Source: Henricia sp. BOLD:AAB3569
Lineage: Eukaryota; Echinodermata; Asteroidea; Spinulosida; Echinasteridae
Length of the DNA stretch: 64,000 nucleotides
NCBI GenBank assembly: GCA_037783545.1
Contig: JBBELK010000316.1
Location: 496,001 to 560,000 of the forward strand
Direction: 5' to 3'
Each line of letters starts with the position of its first letter. The stretch's first letter is position 1. The notes under the pieces were generated by a model. The model did not search any database. It saw only the letters and a program-made list of their open reading frames with translations, and was not told the DNA's origin. The position numbers and the translations under genes were made by a program. Shown here in pieces: positions 45,201 through 54,929 of the stretch.

Positions 45201-48200
45201 ATCAATGAAAATAAATTTGTTAAAATACACCAAATAAAATGTCAATACGTTGCTAATTGCTGCAAAATTCATCACAAAAAAAGTTCGTCTGAAATATTGG
45301 TAACAATTAGTCTGGTTAATTAACGAGACATTCACTCACTGTTTCTTGAGTTTCTTGGTTGCAGCGCGAGACAGACTGACCGTCCCGTCGTGGATAATCT
45401 TTGGCGGCGGTTTGCAGAGAAGAATGTCTTTTTGGCTTTGCGGCACGGCGTACGGACCCGACTGAGTGCTAGAAAAGGATGAAAGAAACGTTTGTTGATA
45501 CAGCGAACTTGTGAATATCAAGGCACCGATCGACCAAACACTTTGGATTCGCTTTCAGAGATTTCGTCCAGTTTCGTCCAGACCCGTTTGTCAAGAATTC
45601 CCACAGTAATTTTCTGTTTCTGTGAGAATTATACAGCTAAGGGCTCTCGGAAAACCACTATTGTTGGCTTCTTAGCAACCTGAATGTGCATGCGTGGGCT
45701 GAGCTGACCACTGCATCCGCATGGAGCCAGAGCAGGAGTTTTGGGTGGTACTTCAGGCAGAGTGGCGCATCCTACCTCAGCGGCTTATATACAGAAGCTG
45801 TTGCAGTCAGCCTTGCCACAAGAGGTGGTCCTACCAATACAAGTATGCTATATCTCTCAGCCTCCTCGGTCTTTCGGTCAGAGTACATCTTCCTTTTCTT
45901 TCTTTTTTAAGTGTATATTTTAATTGCAGTTTCGCTTATTCTTGCCGTCAAAAATTGCTTTTAGTCGGGTGATTTCGGATCCTGTTTTGTGACTTTAAAG
46001 ACAGTTCATTGGGAATGGAACTCACGTTTCTAAAAGCTCATCCTCAGTAGCACTGAAGAGATATCTGAGTAGGCCGTTTTGGCTGTTCAGCATGCTGTTG
46101 GTCAGATTGGCGCTAAAAGTGTCTCGGTTCTTCTCCAGAAAACATCGGGCGTCGTACCAAAGCTTAAAACAAGAAAATAACAATGGTGCTTTAGTATTCA
46201 TTACCGAGTAAAGGATAGTTGGAATTTCGGGACGACATAAACATTTGGCTGTTCTGATTGGCTCAGATGGTAGAACACTGCCCGTTTAGAGCTATCTCAT
46301 TGGTTGAAAAAAATCCAACATGGCTACCCGATGCCCGACCATCCAGGGTGCACCACACTTGATAATGGCCAGATCCTTTCGTCCAGCTCATTAATTTTTG
46401 GACACCTTCTTAGGCAGATGGAACAGGGTCGTGTTCTTGCTGTCAGAACCAGAACCATGTTTGTCAGTGACAGTCACGATCAGCCATGCAGTGGTTACGT
46501 TATAAGTGTGTTTCTGGTCATGAACGCTTAAACGCGATCCGGCATATCTAATAATAAATTCACATATAAATGTTACTCACTTCCCCGGCGTAGTGCTTGA
46601 TACCAAACTTGGTCTGTCCCTTCGATTTCTTGTCTTTGAGGAAGTTACTGTTCTTGCCGTGATTACTGGTGAGTTTGTGCACAAAGGTGACGTCAGTTGC
46701 CTGCGGAAAGCGGCATTCCTCGTCAAGAATTGAGAATATCCCAAGAGGCTTCTGTAGAAGATACGGTTTTCAAATTTCTGCTGAGTAATGACTGTAAATT
46801 TTAAATATTTAATTGTGTGGCTACATTCTGCAAGAAACATGTATTATCATGATTTTGCTTGAAATTGCCTCGTAGCTCAGCTGGTAGAGCATCTGCCCAG
46901 TGTGTCAGTCTGAGAGGTCTTGGTGAAAACCTGAGGGAGTATACCTCTGTGGCTTTTAGCTTATCTGGTAGAGATTCCGCCTGGTGTGTCTGAGGTCTTG
47001 GGGAAAACCTGAGGGGAATATACCACTGTGCCTCATAGCTCAGCTGGTGGAACATCTGCTCGCGTCAGAGGTCTGGGGGAAACCTGGGGGAGTATACCAC
47101 TGTGCCTCATAGCTCAGCTGGTAGAGCAGCTGCCTGGTGTGTCAGAGGTCTCAGAGAAAACCTGAGGGAGTATACCACTGTGCCTCATAGCTCAGCTGGT
47201 AGAGCAGCTGCCTGGTGTGTCAGAGGTCTCAGAGAAAACCTGAGGGAGTATACCACTGTGCCTCGTAGTTCAGCTGGTAGAGCATCTGCCTGGTGTGTCA
47301 GAGATCTTGGGGGAACCTGAGGGAGTATACCACTGTGCTTCATAGCTCAGCTGGTAGAGCAGCTGCCTGGTGTGTCAGAGGTCTAAGAGAAAACCTGAGG
47401 GAGTATACCACTGTGCCTCATAGCTCAGCTGGTACAGCATCTGCCTGGTGTGTCAGAGGTCTCAGAGAAAACATGAGGGAGTATACCACTGTGCCTCATA
47501 GCTCAGCTGGTAGATCATCTGCCTGGTGTGTCAGAGGTCTTGGGGGAACCTGAGGGAGTATACCACTGTGCTTCATAGCTCAGCTGGTACAGCATCTACC
47601 CGGTGTGCATTGTCAGAGGTCTTATAGAAAAACCTGAGGGAGTATACCTCCCCGCCTAGTTCAGCTGGTAGAGCATTTGCCTGGTGTGTCGGAGATCTTG
47701 GGGAAAACATTAGGGATTCAGGCGAAATCAGTGCACCGGACAGTTGGAACCATTGCTATCTTCCATTTGAATAAAGTTTCTTTGGCCGAATAATTGGTTT
47801 AAATTTCGGGACATTGCAATTTTTGTGAACGGACTCTTACTGCAAGAAAAAGATCCAGTACGGGCTGGTTATCCAGGAACTTGATCTTAGCGTGTGAGAC
47901 CCCCTCGGTGGCGTACTCGGCCAGCTCCCAAGCGAAGATTCGCTGGTTGAAGAAATACTGTAGCTGTTCGTTGGTAACGTTAATACAGAGCTGCTCGAAG
48001 CTGTTCGTCTCGAAACTCTCAAATCCGTAAATGTCTAGGATGCCAATCTCGTAACCGGGCGTGCCTCTGCGAAGAAAAGTCAACAGACTGAACCTTTTGC
48101 GGTAACATTTCAGGGGAGGATTTGGCTTTGGGTTAAGGGTGAGGTTGTGGCTGCTACTGTGTGCCTAAAATACGCCCCCGGAAAATTTGGAAATGTTTGT

Positions 48201-51200
48201 GCTTTCTCCCGAAAAGTAAATTGGTTTGGGCTGATGGTAAATGTAAAATTGTGTGTTTGGGCGACTAGCTTACCCCTGTAGATGTGGATCGGGAGCAATG
48301 AGCGTGTTGACTTGTCGCACAATCCACGTGAACAGTTTGCTGTATAGCGCTTTGGCTAGCGCGTCTCTCCCGTCATTGGCTTGTGCAACGGTCTTCAGTG
48401 TTAGAATCTGTTCGCCTGAAGAAACCAAAAGGTAAATCGAAAAACGGGTTCTCTTATAAATCGCCGAATGTGTGCGACCTTGTACATTTGCACCTTGTAT
48501 ATCTTCAATATCGTGTTCTCATAAAAAGATAAATCTCATGCGAAATCATTGCATTGGACAGTAGGAATTATCTTCCAAAAGGTTTTTCGGCTTCTACACT
48601 CCTATGTACCTGTCCATTCGCGAATGGGATTTTCGCATTAAAAATTAAACAAAATGTCTACCTCTTGTGTAGTTCACGTTGGACACGAGCGCTGTTGCCA
48701 TTTCTACAACGTCTAAGCCGAGAAGGTTGCACACTATGCGAGAGAAAAAAAATACAATTTTATGGCAAGTATATAGTTTTTATGTGGAGACGCAATATCA
48801 TGCATACCACACGCGTAAACATTTGTGTTAATCAGGACATCTCATTGGTCGAACGTGTGCGTGCGCGCTATGCGTAATCATAGTACGCGCAACGCGCAAA
48901 TTGCACCAATGACAAGATTCCTTTGCAGTAAGTTCAAAAAGCCCTATTCATACTTTACGCAAACGCAAATTTGACCTCACAGCGAAGATGCCACACCGCA
49001 ATTTTGCAGAAAGTTGAACTTGCGCAAATCTTCGCCGCGAAATATTTGACGTCAGATTTACGTCAGATTATGAACCGGGAGATTAACCGGGTCAGATTAA
49101 GTATGAACCGGGCTGACGCCAACTTAAATGCTGACGAACTGTTTATTCTAAATTGACACAAATTGCAGTCCGTATATATTGTTGTAAAGCAAACAATAAT
49201 TGTGAGATGTCGATTCTCCAAAATATTTTCCACTTACCAACTTTGAGGATATATTCGTCCACGATGTACGAACCGCCTGTTTCTTCGTCAAAGTCAAAAT
49301 CGATGTCGGCTATTTGAATAATCGCCGACAAAATCGTGAAAACCATCCAAATATCCTGTGACAGATTACAAAAGTGTAATAAGTTACCTTTGGCACGTTC
49401 AAATTGAAACCCAATAAAATGGGTTTTCTGATCGGTTCGTAACTAACTACAAGATTCTCCCAGAAACGGAAAATGTTACATTTATTTTAGTACTGTTTGA
49501 ATCACTTTGTTCAAACAGGTCCTCTTGGACCTGGAGGAAATCACTGAAGCGGACTGTCTTGAAAGAGATAACAAAGTGCCTTGTTCTGATCAAATTGATA
49601 TTTATTTGATTTTTTTGGGGGGTTGGGGGAAGTATATATTAATACCTCTTGTGTAAATCCGACCAGTTCCATGGTGTCTTGCAATTCATCGTACATTTTC
49701 TGATTGAACAGAAACTCTTCTTCGCTGGCATAAACACCCTGACCTTGAATTGCGTTCAAAATCCTGCAGGTTTCAAAACAAACAAAAATGCAATTAACGA
49801 CACATTACAGAATTGGAAAACGGTTACGAGCGACGTTATCTCCATGTTTGATTGAATATTTGCATATTTATTGTTTTCAGTCAGACGGGTGATTAAAATT
49901 TGGGGGCTTTATTTAACGTTTTAATTTTCGAACGTACCTATGTTTTTCAGGGGGTGACAACAGAAGATTCAACAGCTGCTGTTCCGTCAATCCGGCGAAC
50001 ATGTAATAGAAGATATGAAAGTTCCTCTCGCCTCTGCCCTGGCTTACGACGCGGGACTTTTCTAGCAGATACTGGTCGATTTTTGCTGCAAATTAGAGAG
50101 AAAAAGCAAAATAGAAGTCTGTGACTTTTTTTGCTTATGGTCAAAGTGTTTTTCAGGTACGCTATGTCGTTTACATAGTTCTTATGAGCGATACAGTTTT
50201 GCAGTTAATGAATTTGGCTTTAGGGGAAAATAAACCATTTACGTACCGCCCACTATTCTGCCGTCGTGGTTGAATTTCAGTTCGATAAATTTGCCGAACC
50301 GACTCGAGTTGTCGTTCATAACAGTTCGTGCATTTCCGAACGCTTCCAGCAGAGGATTGACCTGGAAGAAAGAAAAAGCTGCCTTGGAAAGATGTTTTCT
50401 TAAAATAAATCCACAAACGAGTAAATTCTAAACTTAAATAGGTCTAACGTATATTTATGCATATTTATAAGTTATAAAGATTATGTGATCAGATTTCTTT
50501 TGGAACATATCACCTTTGACCTCATTCAACAACATTTATGCAAATTACAGGTGTCAACAGAGGGCGCTTTAGATACCTGCAGAATCTTCTCCTGTAGGTT
50601 CTTCTTTTGGCTGTTGCAGTGGCTGATCACGTGACCAATCAGGTACTTGGCGCTCTCTGTTTTGCCGGCTCCTGATTCGCCGCTGATGACGCAACATTGG
50701 CGCATGCCCAGTCGCTTCATGCTGCTGTAAGCCTTATCTGCTACGGCAAATATATGCGGTGGCAATGCTTGCCGGTATTGGAGATTTGTGTACGAACATG
50801 ATGTCTGGGGAAAGAAATTTGTTAAAATCATCGAGGTTATTTTGCAATTAATAAGAAAACGAGTAAATTCTGTAAAAAAATGGAGAATTCAGAAAGTCTT
50901 ACCTGATAGGAATAAATCGACAGAGGCTTGTACGGATTCACAGCAATTAGAATGTCACCAATGTACGTCTGTAGAATGAAAAAGAAATGTTTCAAAAACA
51001 AAATCATTTTTGTCATTCTTCACCCACTAGTTTTCGGGTAAAATGGTGGCGCCCATATTACAAGGCATCGATGCAATTGCCATTCTTTGTTAACTTCATA
51101 TCCGTTTTTCATTGCAATCGACTCTTTTTGTTCTTTGTATAGCAATAATGTACGGGTTGCACTTGTTTGACACTATATATTTTGTTTATTGAGTATATAC

Positions 51201-51492
51201 ATTTTCTTAATAATGTGTCAAAATGTTTCTAAAATTTGAAGGGAACATGGTAGCCAAATGGAACTATACACACAAGTGAGTAATTTCAAGACTAGGTAAA
51301 TAATTCAAGCAAAACGTTCAATATAATATTTACAATATATAATACTGCATCGATTTGTGATGTGAAACTATGAAACTACAAATTTCTTACGTAAATGACA
51401 TCGTTGGAGTATCGTTTTCTAAGTTCTTCCATGATGGCCGTTTCATCCAGCGCTTCCAATGTCGCCAGGTCATCCACAAGAGCCACCGGCAT
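33258..51492 (-). CDS. Unconventional myosin with a C-terminal MH2 domain
   Basis: Twenty-five exons join in one frame (1253 residues from Met at 51492): 51391-51492, 50903-50968, 50577-50804, 50247-50361, 49938-50085, 49646-49763, 49238-49355, 48662-48733, 48274-48415, 47841-48066, 46581-46751, 46026-46162, 45340-45468, 45115-45193, 44788-45014, 44305-44416, 41744-42004, 39427-39615, 38929-39083, 37906-38137, 37089-37287, 35059-35135, 34597-34756, 33826-33969, 33258-33412 (TGA). Motor: P-loop GESGAGKT (98-105), switch [11 protein letters not shown] (148-157), DALAK (340-344), switch II DIYGFE (381-386), Lys-rich loop 2 (about 548-617), RCLKPN (643-648). One IQ-like motif [13 protein letters not shown] (755-767). 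MH2-like region (898-1075): W898, VDG, HIGKGV (953-958), [14 protein letters not shown] (1057-1061). A basic tail follows and lacks the R-SMAD SSxS end. Class unassigned. Upstream exons are possible. Confidence 0.92.
34214..34545 (+). mobile_element. SINE with GAGCAAGGTACTTGACC body
   Basis: A degenerate tRNA-like head precedes TTGAGCAAGGTACTTGACCC, CCATCCTTCGGATGGGATGT and a tail ATGCGCTATGTAAGAA. The body is related to the SINE at 58053-58433. Intronic. Confidence 0.65.
35280..35380. mobile_element. Short hairpin
   Basis: AAAATTTTGAGCTAAATTTC with GAAATTTAGCTCAAAATT, plus TTGTGTGAAA/TTTCACACAA. Intronic. Confidence 0.7.
35568..36018. mobile_element. ~450 bp MITE with TTA target duplication
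   Basis: CACCGTGTTTACACTGGTCC and its diverged inverse GTGTAAACAGGGTG are flanked by TTA at 35565-35567 and 36019-36021. Subterminal GAGCTCGGGATC blocks pair. A 3-bp TTA duplication is typical of PIF/Harbinger, so that superfamily is the best guess. Confidence 0.75.
36830..37088. repeat. 22 bp minisatellite carrying 5' splice-site motifs
   Basis: CTTTTGAAAGACCTTCAACT-type units become degenerate leftward of about 36990. Four perfect 22-bp steps give five copies of CAACTCAC (36993, 37015, 37037, 37059, 37081). On the minus strand each reads GTGAGTTG, and the last is the donor of the myosin exon ending at 37089. Confidence 0.85.
38400..38815 (+). mobile_element. Tc1/mariner-like transposase remnant
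   Basis: The frame reads [16 protein letters not shown], then [14 protein letters not shown], like the end of Tc1 transposases (W-EL, EW--IPQ). Flanking sequence (AAGGCACTGATCGACCAA) matches 45485-45905. It is short and has a stop, so it is dead. Confidence 0.5.
39616..41743. other. Myosin intron with dispersed repeats
   Basis: It holds a copy (40190-40395) of the body of the element at 9210-9420 and, at 41540-41730, a copy of the GTAGATGAGGTACTGAGCTG block. Otherwise I see nothing. Confidence 0.5.
42005..44304. other. Myosin intron
   Basis: It contains a MITE copy at 43530-43650 (AATAGACGCTTTGCACGGGC family) with a lost right end. I see no nested gene. Confidence 0.5.
44510..44640. mobile_element. 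Fragment of a dispersed MITE
   Basis: The ATTCCGCCTGGGATATCTTC block followed by ACAAGGGCGCCCTCATG recurs near 41380-41470, 54030-54115, 62575-62670 and 63890-63915. Confidence 0.5.
45485..45905 (+). mobile_element. Tc1/mariner-like transposase remnant
   Basis: The frames contain [15 protein letters not shown] and, shifted, RGGPTN, as at the C-terminus of Tc1-type transposases. It is homologous to 38400-38815, and in inverse orientation to 55940-56400. Confidence 0.55.
46868..47715 (+). repeat. tRNA-like tandem array, about eleven units
   Basis: Units of about 78 bp start near 46868, 46951, 47030, 47105, 47183, 47261, 47338, 47416, 47494, 47572 and 47656. All have the A-box half and none has a clear B box. 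The array fills most of the myosin intron between 46751 and 47841 and lies antisense to that gene. Confidence 0.85.
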
Positions 51493-51603
51493 ATTGGTGG
51501 TTTTGGCGCGGTCTCCGCGCGTCTTACGACGGTCAGATGATAAGCCTAACGTCTACCTTTCTTTAATAGAAAGTCAAGAGTGTCGGAATCAAAAAAAATT
51601 CTC

Positions 51604-51775
51604 ATTGAAGGGTGTATCCCTCTGTAGGGCTTGCTAAGCTCACGTGATTCCCAATCAGTGAGGAACAACTGCACTACCGTGATTCGAGACCACCAGTTGG
51701 CTTCATAGCTCAATTGGTAGGGCGTCTGCACGTTAAGCAGAAGGTATCGGGTTCGAGTCCCGATGGAGCCAAGTT
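51604..51775 (+). repeat. Element with a well-folded tRNA-like segment
   Basis: 51699-51770 folds as a full cloverleaf: acceptor GGCTTCA/TGGAGCC, D stem GCTC/GGGC, anticodon stem TCTGC/GCAGA, T stem TCGGG/CCCGA, and GTT in the anticodon place. The base before the anticodon is C, not the near-universal T, and there is no gap between repeat and tRNA. It shares about 95 bp of 5' flank with the copy at 8968, so it belongs to a mobile repeat. Confidence 0.7.
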
Positions 51776-53319
51776 GCTTTTCACTGCATCCAGATTTCCC
51801 AAAACTCATGGACATCTGTCCACATTTATATCTATTATATTTATGTATTCACCCCGGCGGTCCCTGGGGGACCCCTAAAGAAATAATCATTAATTCATAC
51901 AGAATATGATATTGATACAGTGCTCTTATAATATACATACCCCTTATAGGAAAATGACGTTATCGTAAGTACCATTCCAACTTGAAAATCTCTATCGCAT
52001 CATTATTCACGGGTGGTGTATTTTTACATATTTCCTGCTTCATTAGTTGTTAATCCACCATAATTATCCCGATTTACCGTGAACTATGCAGGTGTTTTTC
52101 AATCAATGACCTTGCTGTGTCTATTGACTATGCCACGATATGTTATTGTATAGTGCAACCATGACATAGTAATATACGTTTAGCTACACACCATGCAATG
52201 ATATAGCATAATCCAAAGTCCATTTCGTTTATGTATACAATTATTCTCATGCGAAAGAGGAATTTCACATTGTCATCAAATGGGAAGGGTTTCGGTGCTT
52301 TTTTTTAAATATAAAATTTGCAAATGAACAGATAGGCCTACGTGATGTATTGCAATGGCTCGGCTTCTGAAACGAGGCTGCTAGTACTGAAATGGTGTCG
52401 ACATTTTTGCTTTGCTGAAAATAAGAATTCGTTTTCACCAAAATTAAACAACCTGAACCAAAAGGAACACAACAGTTTTGGCCTGGTACTCGATAATATT
52501 ACTTTTTATCACTTTTTGTGACAAAATCTGGCATCAGCACAATAAAGTAAAAACATAAAACTACTGCATAATATGCATGACCATGATCAAAAATTGTTGG
52601 TCTGAAAAGATGAAGATTTCAAAAAGTCCTTATACTTTGATTTTGCCAAAGACTTTTTGGATAAAATAAATTCGGAATTTGGTAAAACGAGCGTTTTAAT
52701 TTATAGTTTGTGACATAGTCATGCACGTATCGTCACGGACGTGGTTTTTAACTTAACATAATAAATTGCGACCTATTAATCAAATATCCCTATATTATAC
52801 AGGTATAAAAACAACACGCATAATATTGTTGGGATATTTTTAGGTGCTAAAATGAAACTATTTATATCATGTTGATTCATTGCATTTAATAAACCAAACC
52901 TATTGTACTGTTAAAATTGGACAATAAGTGAATTTCTGCGCCCATTGTGCAACACAGAATCTGGCTTTTATGACGTCACTCGAGTTGGCCAACCATAAAA
53001 TCGTCTCAGGGTCATGGCCTAAAAGATTAGCAACGTTTTCTACCCGGAAATACTTAGAAATTCCACAAGTATCCATTTTCTTGCCAATTTAAGTACATTA
53101 CATTTATTAAGTACTTTACATTAATGAGACAGCCGCATAATTCTTTTCAAATAATTAACATTATTGTTAATATTAACTTTTAGAGTTTGCGTTAAACATA
53201 ATGGTGGAATTTCCACCCAACAGCGGGCACTGTATATACCCCACATTGTGAGCATGGAGAAATGCAAAGCTCACAAATTTCTTTCTCCAATTCATTGAAA
53301 AAAATACGAGTAAACTTAC
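51776..53319. other. AT-rich stretch upstream of the myosin motor exons
   Basis: No exon is supported. It would be intron if the candidate exon at 53320-53406 is real, otherwise 5' flank. Confidence 0.45.
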
Positions 53320-53406
53320 CAGATTTCGTTTGGAAATTGGCTGTTGCTGCTGCTGTTGTTTACTTTTAGCACTAGATTTTCCACCAACGCCCACAGATGA
53401 TGCATG
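53320..53406 (-). CDS. Candidate upstream myosin exon with poly-Gln
   Basis: On the minus strand an acceptor (TTTGTAG) opens an 87-base frame, VGVGGKSSAKSK, five Gln, PISKRNL, that ends at a strong donor (GTAAGTTT). If exon 51391 is extended to 51552 (acceptor GGTAG, then ACG TTA), the frames join in phase through LGLSSDRRKTRGDRAK into the Met at 51492. A stop codon lies just upstream of the acceptor and there is no ATG, so further 5' exons would be needed. It could instead be a non-coding first exon. Confidence 0.4.
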
Positions 53407-54232
53407 CTACAAATTATCTAATAATGGTGATGATTCAGCACTGCAGATGGACGGCGCGCGGTTTTACTGTCCATATTTTCCCGATCACATATGGCTAAAA
53501 CGTTCGATATCAACAAAATCAATACGGGAGATCTTCCTTTATAACTAGACCCTGGAAAAGGAAGTACGTTTGTATCGTAAAACTATCGGTTTCCAACAAG
53601 AAAAGGTCGACGTTGAATATTAAAGTTCCTGGTTGAAACGTAGCTGAATTTAATCAAAACTCAACGCGAAACGCACACAAAGTGCATGATACGGGCGAAC
53701 CATGGGCGAACTTCGTTTCGTCTGCACGGTTCAATGGTCATTCTTTTGTCATGGAAATTAACGGTCTACAAAATGGTACTTGTGTAAATTTGGTTGTTGC
53801 AAGGGTTATTTTGGGTGTTTAGATTTGCACGTAATTGGGCGGCGTGTATGTTTAACGGATTTGTGCTCGATTTTACTGTGCGTTGATTAATCGATGTCGA
53901 TGACGCATATGTTCGATTAATACAGGGATTTGCAATGTCCCACAATTTTTTAATTAACCATTTGTCTGGGGAAAGCTTACTCAAATGGAAGATTACAGTG
54001 GTTCCAACCATGTTCCAACTATCCAGTGCTACGATTCCGCCCGAGATACTCTTTAATGAGAAACAACAATTAAAGATAAATATATATACGTGCACACACA
54101 TTTTTACAAGGGCGCCTTCATTTAGCCAGTTGCCATTGACTCGTGTACAAATCTAAGCCGTCTGCAATAAACCCTATGGCAGGAAATTTAGCTGGCTATA
54201 CCTAACTTGAACTTGTGCTGGATCTGAATTAG
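53407..54232. other. Intergenic between myosin and EXOSC6
   Basis: No gene seen. A fragment of a dispersed repeat (GATTCCGCCCGAGATACTCT) lies near 54030-54115. Confidence 0.45.
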
Positions 54233-54317
54233 TGGCTGTGGCTATGCTGTGCTGTTGCTATGGGCGGACAATAAAAGTCCTTAAAAACAGCATAGCAACA
54301 GCCACAGCCAAAGCCAT
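54233..54317. repeat. Short palindrome
   Basis: GGCTGTGGCTATGCTGTGCT... pairs with CAGCATAGCAACAGCCACAG around a 30-base loop, about 610 bp upstream of the EXOSC6 start. Confidence 0.7.
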
Positions 54318-54537
54318 CCAGTCTACGTCTCACGCGCCGTCCTTTGTTGGTGGGCTGAGCAATTTAGCCGGCTGCGATATTTTTTTCCGTACCACATATT
54401 TGCTATGAGGCTCCATCGAGGTTTCTGATTGGTTAATTGCAATGGATATGAATATTGATATTCTCTATATAGCTCCCTCGGGAGTTGTTAAATAAAGGCA
54501 TACAAGAAATAAATTTTATGGGTTTTGTTTGTCGAGT

Positions 54538-54612
54538 TTCTTGGTAGTCTAGTGGTGAAGACGAGGACTATCAATCAAGAGTTGCGGGTTCGAATCTGCT
54601 TTGAGTCACATT
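54538..54612 (+). repeat. tRNA-like segment
   Basis: TTGGTAGTCTAGTGGTGAAG with B box GCGGGTTCGAATC looks like a degraded tRNA or SINE head. No full cloverleaf. Confidence 0.5.
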
Positions 54613-54929
54613 TCGCCCCCCCAATAATATTTGAGGAAAGAGTGAGGGATATGTTAAGGTAAAGTTATATGGAGTTTGACTAATCAGAAGCAATGTTCAC
54701 GTAACCCAGGTAGGCCTACCGAAAAAAAATATCAGTAGCCGGCTGCCACTGACTCGTATAAACATTTAAGCCGTATCCTTTCTATAAATTCTACAGCAGG
54801 AAGTTTAGCCGCTAGCTGGCTACCTCTTGAGGGCGCTAGAGAGCATTATGTCTGCTTCCTTGCACGTGTGCAAATGTTAAATGTGTCAAGCTTATCGAGG
54901 GATTGACAAAAATACCGCAAGAAACTAAG

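Noticed and set aside
46868..47715. A CRISPR array
   Set aside because: The repeat unit is a tRNA-like sequence without unique spacers, and the genome is eukaryotic.
48971..49156. A small plus-strand ORF in a myosin intron
   Set aside because: It contains imperfect internal repeats and has no recognisable domain.
51699..51770. A functional tRNA-Asn gene
   Set aside because: The fold is good but position 33 is C, and the segment shares its upstream flank with another dispersed copy. A repeat is more likely.
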